64,000 bases of DNA from Billgrantia montanilacus (GCF_003336675.1 NZ_QPII01000003.1:1-64000); one strand, 5' to 3'. Positions 28,736 through 45,814 are shown, counted from the stretch's first letter. Translations and numbers: made by a program. Notes: a model not told the origin generated them from the letters alone.

Positions 28736-31276
28736 TTAGAGCGTCCGCTCGACCTTGACCTGATCGAAGACTTCGATCTTGTCGCCAACCTGGACGTCGT
28801 TGTAGTTCTTCACGCCGATGCCGCACTCCATGCCATTACGCACTTCGTTGACATCGTCCTTGAAGCGACGCAGGGACTCGAGCTCGCCTTCGTAGATGAC
28901 CACGTTGTCGCGCAGCACGCGGATCTTCTTGTTGCGATGCACGTTGCCCTCGACCACCATGCAGCCCGCCACGGCGCCGATCTTCGGTGCGCGGAAGACG
29001 TCACGAACCTCGGCCACGCCGACGATCTCTTCCTTCCACTCCGGTGCCAGCATGCCGCTCATGGCCTGCTTGACCTCGTCGATCAGTTGATAGATCACGC
29101 TGTAGTAGCGCAGATCCAGGCCTTCGCGCTCGATGATCTCACGGGCGGCCGCATCGGCACGGACGTTGAAGCCGACCACGATGGCCTCGGAGGCCAGCGC
29201 CAGGTTGGCATCGGTACCGGTGATGCCGCCCACGCCGGAGGAGACCACAGCCACTTCGACTTCGCCGGTGGAGAGCTCTTCCAGGGCGCCCTTGATCGCT
29301 TCCAGCGAGCCCTGCACATCGGCCTTCAGCACGATGTTGACCTTGGCCACTTCGTCCTGGCCCATCTGGCTGAACATGTTCTCCAGCTTGGCCTTCTGCT
29401 GACGCGCCAGACGCACCTCGCGGTACTTGCCCTGGCGGAAGTTGGCGACTTCGCGTGCCTTCTTCTCGTCGGCCACCACCATGAAGTCGTCACCGGCATC
29501 CGGGGTACCGTCGAGGCCCTGGATCTCCACCGGCATCGCCGGGCCCACGGCGTCGACCTGCTGGCCGAGCTCGTTGGTCAGCGCACGTACGCGGCCGTAG
29601 TGCAGGCCGGCCAGGACGATGTCGCCCTTGCGCAGGGTGCCGTTCTGGACCAGAACGGTGGCCACCGGGCCGCGTCCCTTGTCGAGGCGCGACTCGACCA
29701 CCACACCCTTGCCGGGTGCCTCGGGTACCGCCTTGAGCTCGAGCACTTCGGAGACGAGCAGTATCGCCTCGAGCAGCGCATCGATGCCTTCACCGGTCTT
29801 GGCCGAGACGTGGACGAACTGCGTATCGCCGCCCCACTCCTCGGAAATGACGCCGTGCTGGGAAAGTTCGTTGCGGATACGGTCGAAGTCCGCGCCTTCC
29901 TTGTCGATCTTGTTGACCGCCACCACCATCGGCACTTCCGCTGCCTTGGAGTGCTCGATCGCCTCGATCGTCTGGGGCATGACGCCGTCGTCGGCGGCCA
30001 CCACCAGGATGACCACGTCGGTGGCCTTGGCACCACGAGCACGCATGGCGGTGAACGCCGCGTGGCCCGGGGTATCGAGGAAGGTAACGCCGCCGTGCTT
30101 GTCTTCCACGTGGTAGGCGCCGATGTGCTGGGTGATACCGCCAGCCTCACCGGTGGCCACCTTGGCCTTGCGAATATAGTCGAGCAGCGAGGTCTTGCCG
30201 TGGTCGACGTGACCCATGACCGTGACCACCGGCGAACGGGTGATCTCGTCGCCCTCGTAGGAGATGCCGGACAGCACTTCGGTTTCCAGCGCATCATCCT
30301 TGACCAGCTTGGGCTTGTGGCCCATCTCCTCGACCACGATGGCCGCGGTGTCCTGGTCGATGGTCTGGTTGATGGTCACCGCCGCACCCATGGTGAACAT
30401 CGCCTTGATGACCTCGTTGGCCTTGATCGACATCTTGTCGGCTAGCTCAGCGACGCTGATCGACTCAGGGATGGAGACTTCGCGCACGATCGGCTGCGTC
30501 GGCTTCTGGAAGCCGTGCTGGCCGCCGCCCTGGGAGCCACCGCGGCGGCTGCCACGACGCTCGGAGCGCTTGGCCTTCTTGGCGGCACCGCCGCGACGAC
30601 GCTCTTCGCGATCGCCACGATCCTCATCGTCACGACCACGCCCCTTCTTGGCAGCCGCCTTCTTCGGCGGTGCCGTGCGGCGATCGCTGCGACCCTCCTT
30701 GGGCGGGGCCGGCGGCTCTGCCGAAGGCTCCGACTGATCCAGCTCGGGGACGGGAATCTGCGGCACCTCGGCCACCTTGGCTGGGGCTGGCTGCTCGGCG
30801 GGGACGGGTGCTTCGGCCTCGGCCTTGGCTGCCTCCTCCCGGGCCTGCCGCTCGGCGGCACGCTCCTTGGCATCCTCGGCGTCCTGCGCTTCGCGCTTGG
30901 CCCGTGAATCCGCCATGTCACCTACCAGCTGGCGAGGACCGGCATCCTCCACCGGCTCGGGAGCCGGCGCCTCATCCTCGGCACGCTTGACATAGGTACG
31001 CTTCTTGCGCACCTGCACCTCGATGGTCTTGCCCCGCTCACCGGTCTTGATGCGGCTCCTGGTCTTGCGGGTCAGGGTAATGCGATTCTTGGCCCCTGCA
31101 CCGCCGCTACCACCATGGCTCTTGGTGAGATAGTCGAGCAGCTGACGCTTGTCCTCTTCTGACACCGCATCAGTCTCGACCTTGTGCTCAAGCCCAGCTT
31201 CTTTCATCTGTTCCAGCAGGCGAGGGACGTCGCGCCCCACCTTCGCTGCAAAATCTTTAACGGTCATTTCTGACAT
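28736..31276 (-). CDS. infB: Translation initiation factor IF-2
   Basis: GTPase that places initiator tRNA on the 30S subunit. 846 residues: N-terminal IF2_N domain (1-55), a charged Ala/Glu/Lys/Arg-rich linker (about 90-255), a second IF2_N-type domain, then the G domain with [12 protein letters not shown] (G1), DTPGH (G3) and NKID (G4), and C-terminal beta-barrel domains binding fMet-tRNA. An internal start for the short IF2 form, known in E. coli, is possible but not resolved here. Follows nusA by 27 bases. Confidence 0.96.
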   Translation of the reverse strand: MSEMTVKDFAAKVGRDVPRLLEQMKEAGLEHKVETDAVSEEDKRQLLDYLTKSHGGSGGAGAKNRITLTRKTRSRIKTGERGKTIEVQVRKKRTYVKRAEDEAPAPEPVEDAGPRQLVGDMADSRAKREAQDAEDAKERAAERQAREEAAKAEAEAPVPAEQPAPAKVAEVPQIPVPELDQSEPSAEPPAPPKEGRSDRRTAPPKKAAAKKGRGRDDEDRGDREERRRGGAAKKAKRSERRGSRRGGSQGGGQHGFQKPTQPIVREVSIPESISVAELADKMSIKANEVIKAMFTMGAAVTINQTIDQDTAAIVVEEMGHKPKLVKDDALETEVLSGISYEGDEITRSPVVTVMGHVDHGKTSLLDYIRKAKVATGEAGGITQHIGAYHVEDKHGGVTFLDTPGHAAFTAMRARGAKATDVVILVVAADDGVMPQTIEAIEHSKAAEVPMVVAVNKIDKEGADFDRIRNELSQHGVISEEWGGDTQFVHVSAKTGEGIDALLEAILLVSEVLELKAVPEAPGKGVVVESRLDKGRGPVATVLVQNGTLRKGDIVLAGLHYGRVRALTNELGQQVDAVGPAMPVEIQGLDGTPDAGDDFMVVADEKKAREVANFRQGKYREVRLARQQKAKLENMFSQMGQDEVAKVNIVLKADVQGSLEAIKGALEELSTGEVEVAVVSSGVGGITGTDANLALASEAIVVGFNVRADAAAREIIEREGLDLRYYSVIYQLIDEVKQAMSGMLAPEWKEEIVGVAEVRDVFRAPKIGAVAGCMVVEGNVHRNKKIRVLRDNVVIYEGELESLRRFKDDVNEVRNGMECGIGVKNYNDVQVGDKIEVFDQVKVERTL

Positions 31277-31303
31277 GTTGACCCTCCTCAGCCCGTGACC
31301 CGT

Positions 31304-32797
31304 TTACTGTTCGTCCGCGAACCAGGGCGCACGGGCAGTCATGATCAGTGATGCAGCGCGCTCCTCGTCCATGCCCTCGATGTCCATCAGATCGTCGACG
31401 GACTGCTCGGCGAGGTCCTCCATGGTGACAATGCCGCGGCTAGCCAGAATGAAGGCCAGATGACGCTCCATGCCCTCCATCTCCAGCAGGTCGTCGGCCG
31501 GCTGAGCACCGTCCAGCTCCTCCTCGGAGGCGATGGCCAGGTTCAGCAGTTCATCCTTGGCACGCGCACGCAGCTCTTCCACCAGTTCCTCATCGAGCTC
31601 CTCGATTTCGAGAATTTCCTCGAGGGGCACGTAGGCGATCTCTTCCAGGGTGGTGAAACCCTCCTCCACCAGCAGCCGGGCAAGATCATCCTCGATCTCC
31701 AGATGCTGAATGAAATGCTCGACCAGGCTATCGATCTCCTGCTCGCGCTTGTCTTCGGCCTCGCCCTCGGTCATGACGTTGATTCGCCAGCCGGTGAGCT
31801 CCGAGGCCAGCCGCACGTTCTGGCCGCTGCGGCCAATGGCCTGGGCCAGGTTGTCCTCGGCGACCGCCACGTCCATGGCGTGGGCATCCTCATCGACGAG
31901 GATCGAGCCGACATCCGCCGGCGCCATGGCGTTGATCACCAATTGGGCGGGGTTGTCGTCCCATAGAATGATATCGACGCGCTCATTCTGCAGCTCACTG
32001 GATACCGCCTGCACGCGGGAACCGCGCATGCCGACACAGGCACCCACCGGGTCGATGCGCCGATCGTTGGTCTTGACCGCGATCTTGGCCCGGGAGCCGG
32101 GATCGCGGGCAGCACCCTTGATCTCGATGAGCTGCTCGGCAATCTCCGGCACCTCGATCTTGAACAGTTCGATGATCAGTTCGGGGCAGGTTCGCGACAG
32201 GATCAGCTGGGCGCCACGCGCGTCGGCATCGACCTTGGTCAGCAGTGCCCGCACCCGATCGTTCATGCGATAGCGCTCGCCCGGGATCATCTCGCTGCGG
32301 GGCAGGAATGCCTCGGCGTTGTCGCCCAGGTCGATGATCAGGCCGTCGCGGGTAGTCTTCTTGACGATACCGGCAACCAGCTCGCCCTCGCGCTCGGCAT
32401 ACTGGCGAACGACCTCGGCCCGTTCTGCCTCGCGCACTTTCTGCACGATGACCTGCTTGGCGGTCTGGGCAGCAATGCGGCCGAAGGCGGCATTCTCGAT
32501 CTGCTCCTCAACCACGTCGCCCAACTTCAGCGGCGGATCGCGACGCTCGGCGAAGGACTCCTTGATCTCGGCGTCGGGATTCTCGAACTCGTCGTCCTCC
32601 ACCACTTCCCAGCGACGGAACGTCTCGTACTCGCCCGTATAGCGATCGATATGAACGCGCACGCTGACTTCCCGACCCTCGAAGCGCTTGCGTGACGCGC
32701 TGGCCAGCGCCGCCTCGACGGCCTCGAAGATCACGTCGCGGGGCACGCCTTTTTCATTGGAGATCGCATCGACGACCGTCAGAATTTCTTTACTCAT
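31304..32797 (-). CDS. nusA: Transcription termination/antitermination factor NusA
   Basis: Binds RNA polymerase and nascent RNA to modulate pausing, termination and antitermination. 497 residues: N-terminal polymerase-binding domain (1-125), S1 (about 135-200), two KH domains (about 210-345, with [11 protein letters not shown]) and two C-terminal acidic repeats ([13 protein letters not shown] and the following [12 protein letters not shown]). [17 protein letters not shown] at 32797 is the usual start; 37 upstream in-frame codons are not conserved. Follows rimP by 53 bases. Confidence 0.96.
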   Translation of the reverse strand: MSKEILTVVDAISNEKGVPRDVIFEAVEAALASASRKRFEGREVSVRVHIDRYTGEYETFRRWEVVEDDEFENPDAEIKESFAERRDPPLKLGDVVEEQIENAAFGRIAAQTAKQVIVQKVREAERAEVVRQYAEREGELVAGIVKKTTRDGLIIDLGDNAEAFLPRSEMIPGERYRMNDRVRALLTKVDADARGAQLILSRTCPELIIELFKIEVPEIAEQLIEIKGAARDPGSRAKIAVKTNDRRIDPVGACVGMRGSRVQAVSSELQNERVDIILWDDNPAQLVINAMAPADVGSILVDEDAHAMDVAVAEDNLAQAIGRSGQNVRLASELTGWRINVMTEGEAEDKREQEIDSLVEHFIQHLEIEDDLARLLVEEGFTTLEEIAYVPLEEILEIEELDEELVEELRARAKDELLNLAIASEEELDGAQPADDLLEMEGMERHLAFILASRGIVTMEDLAEQSVDDLMDIEGMDEERAASLIMTARAPWFADEQ

Positions 32798-32850
32798 GCC
32801 TTTGCCTCGCCAGAAAACCTGTCCATATGCACCGACCTCAGCCCTCGACC

Positions 32851-33312
32851 TCAGTCTTCGAACCGGGGCACCACACGTGCCTGATCGATGCTTTCGATGG
32901 GAAAGCAATACTCTTCGCCGTCCTGCTGCAACAGCACCTCATCCTCCTCGATGCCGGCCAGCAGCCCCTGAAACTTGCGTCGCCCATCGAAGGGTACCCG
33001 CAGCTTCAGCGCCACCTCATGACCCGCATAGCGGGCGAAGTGGTCCAGGGTGAAGAGCGGGCGGTCCATACCCGGCGACGAGACCTCCAGGCGATATTCA
33101 CCCGGTATGGGGTCTTCCACGTCGAGTACGGCACTGACCTGGCGACTGATATCAGCGCAGTGATCCACGCTCACACCCTCGGCATGATCAATGTAGATCA
33201 CAAGACGGGAATGCTTGCCCTGGGGACGATAGTCGATACCCCAGAGTTCGAATCCCATGGCGGTGACCACCGGCTCGATCAGCGCATACAGCGCAGCGTC
33301 CTTGAGTGCCAC
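32851..33312 (-). CDS. rimP: Ribosome maturation factor RimP
   Basis: Needed for maturation of the 30S subunit. The 153-residue protein begins [16 protein letters not shown] and has [23 protein letters not shown] and [13 protein letters not shown]. The GTG at 33312 is preferred, with GGAG nine bases upstream, because the longer frame adds 41 unconserved residues through the intergenic terminator. Head of the rimP-nusA-infB unit after the two tRNA genes. Confidence 0.92.
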   Translation of the reverse strand: MALKDAALYALIEPVVTAMGFELWGIDYRPQGKHSRLVIYIDHAEGVSVDHCADISRQVSAVLDVEDPIPGEYRLEVSSPGMDRPLFTLDHFARYAGHEVALKLRVPFDGRRKFQGLLAGIEEDEVLLQQDGEEYCFPIESIDQARVVPRFED

Positions 33313-33433
33313 AGAGAAAGCTCCTACAGCCGTTGCATCAGGCACCTGGCCGGGAGTAAACAGGAAAGCTAGGTGGCTGATTGGCGTTGCCCAGATAAGC
33401 GCTGCCGGCCCGAGCCGACAGTAAGCTGCTAAC

Positions 33434-33458
33434 AAAAAGCCCCTTCACAGGAAGGGGC
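33434..33458 (-). terminator. Intrinsic terminator between tRNA-fMet and rimP
   Basis: Stem GCCCCTTC / GAAGGGGC, 4-base loop, five T on the minus strand. It can end the tRNA transcripts or attenuate read-through into rimP-nusA-infB, as in the metY leader of E. coli. Confidence 0.85.
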
Positions 33459-33526
33459 CTTTCACAAGAAACCTGTAGTACCACTTCCTCACTCATGACT
33501 GTCTCGCAAGACAGCTGACCGGAAGA

Positions 33527-33603
<77 letters not shown>

Positions 33604-33753
33604 ACATTCCAGGTCGGCGATTGTAGGTGCCTGATGCGCTTGAGTCAAGCGGCGATGGCGCTTACAACCTTGCTGTTACAACCTTCCTGGTGCCAATCCT
33701 GCTTCTGTCGTCTCGCGATCCCCTGTCATGTACTCGGATCACGGCGTTTCAGA

Positions 33754-33840
33754 TGGTGCCGAAGGCGGGACTTGAACCCGCACGACCTTACGGTCACTAC
33801 CCCCTCAAGATAGCGTGTCTACCAATTCCACCACTTCGGC
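33754..33840 (-). tRNA. tRNA-Leu(GAG)
   Basis: 87-nt type II tRNA with encoded CCA, acceptor stem GCCGAAG/CTTCGGC, anticodon arm CTATC-TTGAGGG-GGTAG and a long variable arm. Same secG-tRNA-Leu(GAG)-tRNA-fMet order as E. coli secG-leuU-metY. Confidence 0.95.
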
Positions 33841-33865
33841 TTTCTTGATGACTGGAGCGACAACC

Positions 33866-34222
33866 TTAGTCGTTGCTTTCTTCCAGCACTGGCGCGGCAT
33901 TATCCATGTCACGGGCGTCGTCGTCAAGGGTCGGCACGCCGTTCTGCTGTTCGATCAGGCGAGAATCGGGAATACCGACTTCCGGCGACTGGGCCTGAGT
34001 GGCATACCAGGCCAGGGCCAGCGATGTGGCGAAGAAGGTGAACGCCAGCACTGCCGTGGCGCGGGCCAGGAAGCCGCCGCTGCCCCGCGAGCCGAATACG
34101 GTCTGGGAGGCGCCGCCACCGAAGGCGGCACCGGCTTCGGCGCCCTTGCCCTGCTGCAGCAGGATGAGGACGACCAGGGCGATAGCGATCACCACATGGA
34201 TCATGAGAATGGCAACTTGCAT
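33866..34222 (-). CDS. secG: Preprotein translocase subunit SecG
   Basis: Small inner-membrane component of SecYEG. 118 residues with two transmembrane segments (about 2-22 and 50-72), the conserved LQQGKGAEAGAAFGGGASQTVFGSRG-type loop (split here: QQGKGAEAGAAFGGG then SQTVFG) and an acidic tail. Starts four bases after tpiA ends, so the pair is surely cotranscribed. Confidence 0.94.
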   Translation of the reverse strand: MQVAILMIHVVIAIALVVLILLQQGKGAEAGAAFGGGASQTVFGSRGSGGFLARATAVLAFTFFATSLALAWYATQAQSPEVGIPDSRLIEQQNGVPTLDDDARDMDNAAPVLEESND

Positions 34223-34226
34223 GGAT

Positions 34227-34976
34227 TCAACCTGCTGACTGACAAATGGCTAGAAAATCGTCGACCTTGAGCGAAGCACCGCCCACAAGGCCGCCGTCGA
34301 TGTCCGGCTGGGCCAGCAGCTCAGCCGCGTTGTTCGCGTTCATGCTGCCGCCGTAAAGCAATCGCATCCCTGCCGCCAGCTCGCGATCGAAACTGGCTTG
34401 ATACTTGCGGATCCCGGCCATGACCTCCTGGGCCTGACCGGGCGTCGCCGTGCGGCCGGTGCCGATCGCCCAGACGGGCTCATAGGCGATGACCACCCGT
34501 GGGCGCTGTACCGGCTCGAGGCGCGCCATCACGTAGCCCACCTGACCCAGCACCACCTCCATGGTACGGCCCGCATCCCGCTCTTCGAGGCTCTCGCCCA
34601 CGCAGAGAATCGGCGTGATGTCGACGCTCAGCGCCGCCAGCAGTCGATCGTGCACGGCTTCGTCGTTCTCGCGATAGAGCTGGCGACGCTCGGAGTGTCC
34701 CACCAGCGCATACTTGACCCCGAACTCCCGGAGCATCTGACCGCTGACCTCGCCCGTGCGGGCGCCGGAATGCAGCGGGTTCAGCGTCTGGGCGCCCAGT
34801 TCGAGAGGGCTATCGGCAAAGGCCCGCTGCGCCATGTCCAGATAGGGAAAGGGCGGCAGTACGACCACATCCAGCGACGCCGGAAGCACGGTACGAGGAA
34901 AGGCACGACCGAAATCCTCGACCAGAGCGGCCGAACCGTTCATCTTCCAGTTCCCGGCGATCAGCGGCGTTCGCAT
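34227..34976 (-). CDS. tpiA: Triosephosphate isomerase
   Basis: Interconverts dihydroxyacetone phosphate and glyceraldehyde-3-phosphate. 249-residue TIM barrel: GNWKMNGS (catalytic Lys), VGHSERR (catalytic His), AYEPVWAIGTG (catalytic Glu) and LYGGSMNANN (phosphate binding). The ATG at 34976 with AGAGGA upstream is used; a longer frame would add 43 residues that overlap the 3' end of glmM. Confidence 0.96.
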   Translation of the reverse strand: MRTPLIAGNWKMNGSAALVEDFGRAFPRTVLPASLDVVVLPPFPYLDMAQRAFADSPLELGAQTLNPLHSGARTGEVSGQMLREFGVKYALVGHSERRQLYRENDEAVHDRLLAALSVDITPILCVGESLEERDAGRTMEVVLGQVGYVMARLEPVQRPRVVIAYEPVWAIGTGRTATPGQAQEVMAGIRKYQASFDRELAAGMRLLYGGSMNANNAAELLAQPDIDGGLVGGASLKVDDFLAICQSAG

Positions 34977-35049
34977 GCTGCGTCCTCTTTCAAAGTGGTG
35001 CGAAATGGTATAGGAGGCGTCGGGCCAAGACAACCATCCGGCGCGGTCG

Positions 35050-36399
35050 TCAACCCAACTGCTGCTCCACTTCGGCTGCCAGGCGCCGGGCCATGCCCTC
35101 CACATCGAGATGCGCCCGCCCCTCGACCATCACGCGAATCAGCGGCTCGGTGCCCGATGGGCGCAGCAATACGCGACCCTCGTCGCCCAGCTCCGACTCC
35201 ATGGCGGCCACCGCATCCTTGACCGCCGAGCTCGCCATCAGCGCCTTGGCATCGCTACCCGGCGGCAAGCGTACATTGACCAGCACCTGGGGCACCCTCT
35301 CCAGCCCGGCGAGAAGTGCCTGCAGCGACTTGCCCTCGCAAACCATTATCGCCAGCACCTGCAGCGCCGAGACGATGCCATCGCCGGTACTCTGCACATC
35401 GGCACAGACGATGTGGCCGGACGACTCGCCACCCAGCTGCCAGCCGTTGGCAACCAGGCGCTCCACCACGTAGCGGTCACCGACCTTGGCGCGCTCGAAG
35501 GGAACGCCCATGGCCTCCAGCGCCATGGCCAGCCCGAAGTTGGTCATCAGGGTGCCCACCACGCCGCCGTTGAGCTGCCCCCGCTGGTGACGGTCCTTGG
35601 CGATCAGGTAAAGGATATCGTCGCCGTCGATCTCGCGACCGTCGGCATCGACCATCAATACCCGGTCACCATCACCATCGAAGGCGACGCCCAGGTCGGC
35701 ACCCTGCTGAATCACCGCGGCGCGCAGCGTGGCCGGAAACGTGGACCCCACCTCGCGGTTGATGTTCAACCCGTCGGGGCTAGCCCCCACCAGGCTGATC
35801 TCGGCACCCAGCTCGCGGAAGACGCTGGGAGCGATGTGATAGGTCGCCCCGTGGGCGCAGTCCAGGACGATCTTCAACCCCTGCAGGTTGACCCGGTGGG
35901 GAATCGTGGACTTGCAGAACTCGATGTAGCGGCCGGCGGCATCGTCGATGCGCACGGCCTTCCCCAGGCGATCGGCCGCCACGGTGGTCAGCGGCTCGTC
36001 GAGCATCGCCTCGATGCGCCCCTCGATCTCGTCGGCCAGCTTGGTGCCTTCGGTGGAGAAGAACTTGATGCCGTTGTCGGCAAAGGGGTTGTGCGACGCC
36101 GAAATGACGATACCGGCATCGGCCCGGAAGGTCCGAGTCAGATAGGCGATCCCCGGCGTGGGCATCGGACCGAGCAGAGCCACATCGACACCCGCCGCCG
36201 AAAGCCCGGCCTCCAGCGCCGATTCGAACATGTAGCCCGAGATCCGGGTATCCTTGCCGATCAGCACACGAGCGCGCCCGTTGTCCCGGGCCAGCACCCG
36301 CCCCATGGCCCAGCCCAACTTCAGCATGAAGTCGGCGGTTATCGGAGGCTCACCCACCGTGCCTCGAATTCCATCGGTTCCGAAATAGCGTTTAGTCAT
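35050..36399 (-). CDS. glmM: Phosphoglucosamine mutase
   Basis: Converts glucosamine-6-phosphate to glucosamine-1-phosphate for UDP-GlcNAc and cell wall. 449 residues: FGTDGIRG at the N-terminus, phospho-serine loop [17 protein letters not shown] (about residue 100), metal loop DGDGDR (about 242) and C-terminal [12 protein letters not shown]. Start overlaps the folP end by eight bases. The folP-glmM pair follows ftsH as in E. coli. Confidence 0.96.
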   Translation of the reverse strand: MTKRYFGTDGIRGTVGEPPITADFMLKLGWAMGRVLARDNGRARVLIGKDTRISGYMFESALEAGLSAAGVDVALLGPMPTPGIAYLTRTFRADAGIVISASHNPFADNGIKFFSTEGTKLADEIEGRIEAMLDEPLTTVAADRLGKAVRIDDAAGRYIEFCKSTIPHRVNLQGLKIVLDCAHGATYHIAPSVFRELGAEISLVGASPDGLNINREVGSTFPATLRAAVIQQGADLGVAFDGDGDRVLMVDADGREIDGDDILYLIAKDRHQRGQLNGGVVGTLMTNFGLAMALEAMGVPFERAKVGDRYVVERLVANGWQLGGESSGHIVCADVQSTGDGIVSALQVLAIMVCEGKSLQALLAGLERVPQVLVNVRLPPGSDAKALMASSAVKDAVAAMESELGDEGRVLLRPSGTEPLIRVMVEGRAHLDVEGMARRLAAEVEQQLG

Positions 36400-37258
36400 T
36401 CTCGCAGCCTTCCCTAAGCACGGCCCATGTCATGTTCACCGCATCCAGGACTGGGCCGACATCGTGGACACGCAGAATTCTTGCACCGCGCTCGACGGCC
36501 AGCGATGCCAACGCCAGGCCGCCCGGCAGGCGCTCCTCCACCGGCCGGCCAAGCACCTTGCCGATCATGCTCTTGCGCGATAGCCCGACCATCAGCGGGT
36601 GACCCAGCTTCGCCAGCGACTCCATACGGTTGAGCAGGCGCAGGTTGTGCTCGACGCTCTTGCCGAAGCCGAAGCCCGGGTCGAGTAGCAGGCGCTCGCT
36701 GCGCAGCCCTATCGCCTCGCAGGCGGCGATACGCGACGCAAGGAAATCGCTGACAGACGCCTCCACCGCCACATCATAGCGAGGCGATTGCTGCATGTCC
36801 CGCGGCTCGCCCTGCATGTGCATGAGACAGACCGGCAGGCCGGTGCCCAGGGCCGCCTCAATCGCCCCTTCACGCTGCAGGGCGCGCACATCGTTGATCA
36901 TGCCAGCACCCAGGGCGGCGGTCTCGCGCATCACCCGGGGGTTGCTGGTATCCACCGACACCAGAGCGTCGAGCTCGCGGACCAGCCGTTCGACCACCGG
37001 CATCACCCGGTCCAGCTCCTGCTGTGTGGAAACTGCCTGGGAGCCCGGGCGGGTGGACTCACCGCCCACATCGACGATTGCCGCCCCTTCGGCGAGCATA
37101 CGTTCGGCATGCCGCACGGCATCGTCGATGACGACATGTCTGCCTCCATCGGAGAAGGAGTCGGGAGTGACGTTGAGGATCCCCATAATGCGGGGGTAGG
37201 AGAGGTCGAGACGATGACGCCCACACGGCAGCCAGGTCGGTGAAGCGGTATCCATCAT
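36392..37258 (-). CDS. folP: Dihydropteroate synthase
   Basis: Joins p-aminobenzoate to the pterin pyrophosphate made by HPPK; target of sulfonamides. The TIM-barrel enzyme (288 residues from the first ATG) has [30 protein letters not shown] and [10 protein letters not shown]. Two adjacent ATGs (37258, 37255) follow AGGA; either may be used. Downstream of ftsH with an intervening hairpin. Confidence 0.95.
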   Translation of the reverse strand: MMDTASPTWLPCGRHRLDLSYPRIMGILNVTPDSFSDGGRHVVIDDAVRHAERMLAEGAAIVDVGGESTRPGSQAVSTQQELDRVMPVVERLVRELDALVSVDTSNPRVMRETAALGAGMINDVRALQREGAIEAALGTGLPVCLMHMQGEPRDMQQSPRYDVAVEASVSDFLASRIAACEAIGLRSERLLLDPGFGFGKSVEHNLRLLNRMESLAKLGHPLMVGLSRKSMIGKVLGRPVEERLPGGLALASLAVERGARILRVHDVGPVLDAVNMTWAVLREGCEND

Positions 37259-37308
37259 GCAGTCGGTCCTGTGGCGGCATGCTGACGAAACGGTTACCCG
37301 CACGGCAA

Positions 37309-37329
37309 AGGCGCCCCAATGGGGCGCCT
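37309..37329 (-). terminator. Hairpin between ftsH and folP
   Basis: AGGCGCCCC / GGGGCGCCT with an ATT loop on the minus strand and a short TTTG tail. A weak terminator that would let part of the ftsH transcript reach folP-glmM. Confidence 0.6.
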
Positions 37330-37347
37330 GCCTGCGATGGGGCGAAA

Positions 37348-39360
<2,013 letters not shown>

Positions 39361-39539
39361 GGGCCTACCCTCGTTGCAAGCATCTGTCGGCCGAAACGCC
39401 TGTTTGTAAGACCACGCGCGGCGGGGCGTGTTCCGCCCAGCCGCGGGGGCTATGTCTGCCCATACTGTGACATAGTTGAGCAGCCCTGTCCGGCCATTGC
39501 GCCGTTAGTCTTTGACTATCATTGTGGCCGAGCCGGGGC
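39361..39539. other. Spacer between rlmE and ftsH
   Basis: 179 bases. It should carry an ftsH promoter if rlmE and ftsH are not one transcript. Both strands were inspected for sigma32-like CTTGAA...CCCCAT pairs and none was found; no other element was recognised. Confidence 0.35.
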
Positions 39540-40229
39540 TCAGCCGCGAAATCCTTCCGCCAGCAGGTACACTTCACGCGAACGAGCGCGCGAGGCTTCC
39601 GGCTTGCGGGTCACCACCCGGCCAAAGCTGCTGCGCAGCTCCTTGAGATAGGCGTCGAAGCCTTCGCCCTGGAACACCTTGGCCAGGAAACGTCCTTGCG
39701 GTTTCAGCGTCTGGCGAGCCAGATCGAGCGCCAGCTCGACCAGGTACATGGCCTGTGGCTGGTCGATGGCCGCCATACCACTCATATTGGGGGCCATGTC
39801 GGACATCACAAGGTCCACCGGCCGATTCCCCAGGGTCGCGAGTATCGCCTCGAGCACCGATTCCTCGGTGAAATCACCCTGAATGAAGTCGACGCCGGCA
39901 AGGGCGTCCATCTCCAGGATGTCCGAGGCGATCACCACGCCTTCGGGCCCCACCTTATCGGCGGCCACCTGACTCCAGCCACCCGGCGCCGCCCCCAGGT
40001 CGATCACAGCCATCCCCGGCTTGAACAGCCGGTCCTTCTCGTCCAGCGCCAGCAGCTTGTAGCTGGCCCGGCTGCGGTAGCCGTCCTGCCAGCTCTGCTG
40101 CACGAAACGGTCGTCGAAGTGCTCCTTCAGCCAGCCTTTGCTGGTCTTGCTGGCACCGCCAGCCGCACGCTTGTCGCCGGCATTGGCGCTGGACGCATTG
40201 CTACGCGAGGAGGAAGTGGAGCGAGCCAC
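39540..40229 (-). CDS. rlmE: 23S rRNA 2'-O-ribose methyltransferase (U2552)
   Basis: SAM-dependent methylation of U2552 during late 50S assembly (FtsJ/RrmJ). 229 residues with a Ser-rich leader, then [28 protein letters not shown] motif [14 protein letters not shown], and [11 protein letters not shown]. Start is GTG at 40229 (ARSTSSSRS) with AAGGTGA six bases upstream; an ATG 18 bases further up lacks a ribosome site. Paired with ftsH as in E. coli, divergent from yhbY. Confidence 0.94.
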   Translation of the reverse strand: MARSTSSSRSNASSANAGDKRAAGGASKTSKGWLKEHFDDRFVQQSWQDGYRSRASYKLLALDEKDRLFKPGMAVIDLGAAPGGWSQVAADKVGPEGVVIASDILEMDALAGVDFIQGDFTEESVLEAILATLGNRPVDLVMSDMAPNMSGMAAIDQPQAMYLVELALDLARQTLKPQGRFLAKVFQGEGFDAYLKELRSSFGRVVTRKPEASRARSREVYLLAEGFRG

Positions 40230-40405
40230 GGCATCACCTTGAAGCATCGTTTGAAATAAGGGTCGATAAAGCCAGCAGGCCGATGCCTGAAACGGCAAGG
40301 AACGTAGCGAGACGGTTGCCGCCGAGAAGCACTTGATTGCTTTCGTCGAGGCGCATTTCACCGTACCATGGTGCGCTGAGCGCAACCGGGAAGACGCAAC
40401 ATACC

Positions 40406-40732
40406 ATGAGCTTGTCACAGGCACAAAAGAAAGCATTTCGCAGTATCGGCCACCACCTCACCCCGGTGGTAACGGTATCCGAGAACGGCGTATCCGAGGG
40501 GCTGCTGGCCGAGCTCGATCGCGCGCTCAGCGACCACGAGCTGATCAAGGTCAAGCTGGCCCTGGCCGAACGCGACGATCGCGCCGCCGCGCTGGAGGCG
40601 CTGCTCGCAGCCAGCCGTGCCGAGCGGGTACAGACCATCGGAAAGATGGCACTGCTCTATCGAGCCAACCCCAAGGGCAACCCCAAGCTCTCCAACGTCA
40701 AGCGCTTCGAGGACCACCACGGCCGTCACTGA
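40406..40732 (+). CDS. yhbY: CRM-domain ribosome assembly RNA-binding protein
   Basis: 108-residue YhbY-type protein that binds pre-50S particles. The single CRM domain is seen as [26 protein letters not shown] and LIKVKLA with IGKMALLYR (GxxG-type loop region). ATG at 40406 ([18 protein letters not shown]) is the usual start. Divergent from rlmE across 176 bases, and convergent with greA. Confidence 0.92.
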   Translation: MSLSQAQKKAFRSIGHHLTPVVTVSENGVSEGLLAELDRALSDHELIKVKLALAERDDRAAALEALLAASRAERVQTIGKMALLYRANPKGNPKLSNVKRFEDHHGRH

Positions 40733-40770
40733 AGCCTAGCCGCATACAGGGCTGCAACCAGCAGCCCTCG

Positions 40771-40803
40771 ACAACCCCCGCGACCCGCGTCGCCGGGGGT
40801 TGT
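40771..40803. terminator. Bidirectional terminator between yhbY and greA
   Basis: Stem ACAACCCCCG / CGGGGGTTGT with an inner CGAC/GTCG helix; T-rich on plus side (TTCGCTTTT), less so on minus. Lies between convergent genes. Confidence 0.75.
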
Positions 40804-40818
40804 TCGCTTTTCGCCGGC

Positions 40819-41291
40819 TCAGCGATGCTCGACGCCGGCGATCTCATACTCCACTTCGCCACCGGGTGTGTTGACCACCACCACGTCGCCCTCCTCCTTG
40901 CCGATCAGGGCACGGGCAATGGGTGACGTCACCGAGATCTTGCCGGCCTTGATCTCGGCCTCGTCCTCGCCAACGATCTGGTAGGTCACCGTCTCGTCAT
41001 TGTTGAGGTTGATCAGCTCGACGGTGACGCCGAAGATCACCTTGCCGGTCTGCGGCAGCTTCATGACATCGATCACCTGGGCCGCCGAGAGCTTGCTCTC
41101 GATCTCCTTGATGCGCCCCTCGATGAAGCCCTGCTGCTCGCGGGCGGCGTGGTATTCGGCATTCTCCTTGAGATCGCCATGCTCGCGGGCATCGGCGATA
41201 TCGGCGATCACCTTGGGGCGCGCCTCGCCCTTCAGGTACTCCAGCTCCTTGCGCAGGCGTGCCTCGCCGGCAACGGTCATGGGGACCTTGT

Positions 41292-41295
<4 letters not shown>
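40819..41295 (-). CDS. greA: Transcription elongation factor GreA
   Basis: Rescues backtracked RNA polymerase by stimulating transcript cleavage. 158 residues: N-terminal coiled-coil with the acidic tip [15 protein letters not shown] and C-terminal FKBP-like domain ([18 protein letters not shown]). The start [14 protein letters not shown] at 41295 overlaps the carB stop by four bases (ATGA), indicating translational coupling in carA-carB-greA. Confidence 0.96.
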
Positions 41296-44537
<3,242 letters not shown>

Positions 44538-44644
44538 GACGGTTCCCGCGAAAAGTGATGGCTAACGAGTGAGGCGGCTCTCGCAGAGTCCGCTGAAGCG
44601 TTCGATGCCCGGCGGGGCCCTGGGGGCTGACCGGGCAGATTCAT

Positions 44645-45814
44645 TCAGCGCGTGGCGAGGCGCTCCTTCATCATGGCGACGAAACGGTCGAACAGCGGCG
44701 ACACGTCCTTTGGGCCGGGGCTCGCCTCGGGGTGACCCTGGAAGCTGAAGGCCGGGCGGTCGGTGCGCTCGATGCCCTGCAGCGAACCGTCGAACAGCGA
44801 ACGGTGGGTGGCACGCAGGTTGGCCGGCAGGGTCGACTCCTCGGCGGCGAAGCCGTGGTTCTGGCTGGTGATCATCACGTGGCCGGTGTCGAGGTCCTGC
44901 ACCGGATGGTTGGCGCCGTGGTGGCCGAGCCCCATCTTCACCGTCTTCGCTCCGCTGGCCAGCGCCAGCAGCTGATGGCCCAGGCAGATGCCGAATACCG
45001 GGATATCGGTCTCGAGGATCTCGCCGATGGCCTTGATGGCGTAGTCGCAGGGCTCGGGGTCACCGGGGCCGTTGGCAAGGAAGACACCGTCCGGGTTCAT
45101 GGCCAGCACCTCGGCGGCCGGGGTCTGGGCCGGCACCACCGTCAGGCGGCAGCCGCGGCTGGCCAGCATGCGCAGGATGTTGCGCTTCACCCCGTAGTCG
45201 TAGGCGACCACGTGGAAGGGGCGCTCGCTCTGGCTGGTGTCGGCGTAGCCCTCACCCAGGGTCCATTCGCCCTCGGTCCACTCGTAGGGAGCCTGACAGG
45301 AAACCACCTTGGCCAGGTCCATGCCCTTGAGCCCCGGAAACTCCCGGGCCGCCGCCAGGGCGCGCTCGACAGCGTCGTCGCCGGAGGCCAGGTCGCCGGC
45401 CAGGATCGCCCCGTTCTGGGCGCCCTTGTCGCGCAGGATGCGGGTCAGCCGCCGGGTATCGATATCGGCGATGCCGAGCACGTTCTGGCTCTTCAGGTAG
45501 TCGGAGAGCGATTGTTCGGAGCGGAAATTGCTGGCGATCAGCGGCAGGTCGCGGATCACCAGGCCCGCGGCGGCGATGGCGCCGGACTCCACATCCTCGG
45601 CGTTGACGCCGGTATTGCCGATGTGGGGGTAGGTGAGGGTGACGATCTGCCGGGTATAGGAGGGATCGGTGAGGATTTCCTGATAGCCGGTCATGGCCGT
45701 ATTGAACACCACCTCACCGCTGGTCTGTCCATCGGCACCGATGGCCGTGCCGTGAAAGAGACTGCCATCTTCCAGGGCCAGTATCGCGGGTTTGTTCAAT
45801 GCGGGGCTGTTCAA
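44645..45814 (-). CDS. carA: Carbamoyl-phosphate synthase small subunit
   Basis: Glutaminase subunit: hydrolyses glutamine and channels ammonia to CarB. Class I amidotransferase with nucleophile Cys in [11 protein letters not shown] (about residue 276) and His/Glu in GHPEASPGP. No ATG is available near the conserved N-terminus. TTG at 45814 ([17 protein letters not shown]) has GGAGG eight bases upstream and is chosen, giving 389 residues; a second TTG at 45799 is the alternative. The start and leader may be part of its regulation. Confidence 0.95.
   Translation of the reverse strand: MNSPALNKPAILALEDGSLFHGTAIGADGQTSGEVVFNTAMTGYQEILTDPSYTRQIVTLTYPHIGNTGVNAEDVESGAIAAAGLVIRDLPLIASNFRSEQSLSDYLKSQNVLGIADIDTRRLTRILRDKGAQNGAILAGDLASGDDAVERALAAAREFPGLKGMDLAKVVSCQAPYEWTEGEWTLGEGYADTSQSERPFHVVAYDYGVKRNILRMLASRGCRLTVVPAQTPAAEVLAMNPDGVFLANGPGDPEPCDYAIKAIGEILETDIPVFGICLGHQLLALASGAKTVKMGLGHHGANHPVQDLDTGHVMITSQNHGFAAEESTLPANLRATHRSLFDGSLQGIERTDRPAFSFQGHPEASPGPKDVSPLFDRFVAMMKERLATR

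Noticed and set aside
28430..30445. 671-codon open frame opposite infB and other long antisense frames
   Set aside because: GC-rich third positions give long mirror frames; residues are His/Leu/Val-biased with no motif and the other strand is clearly infB.
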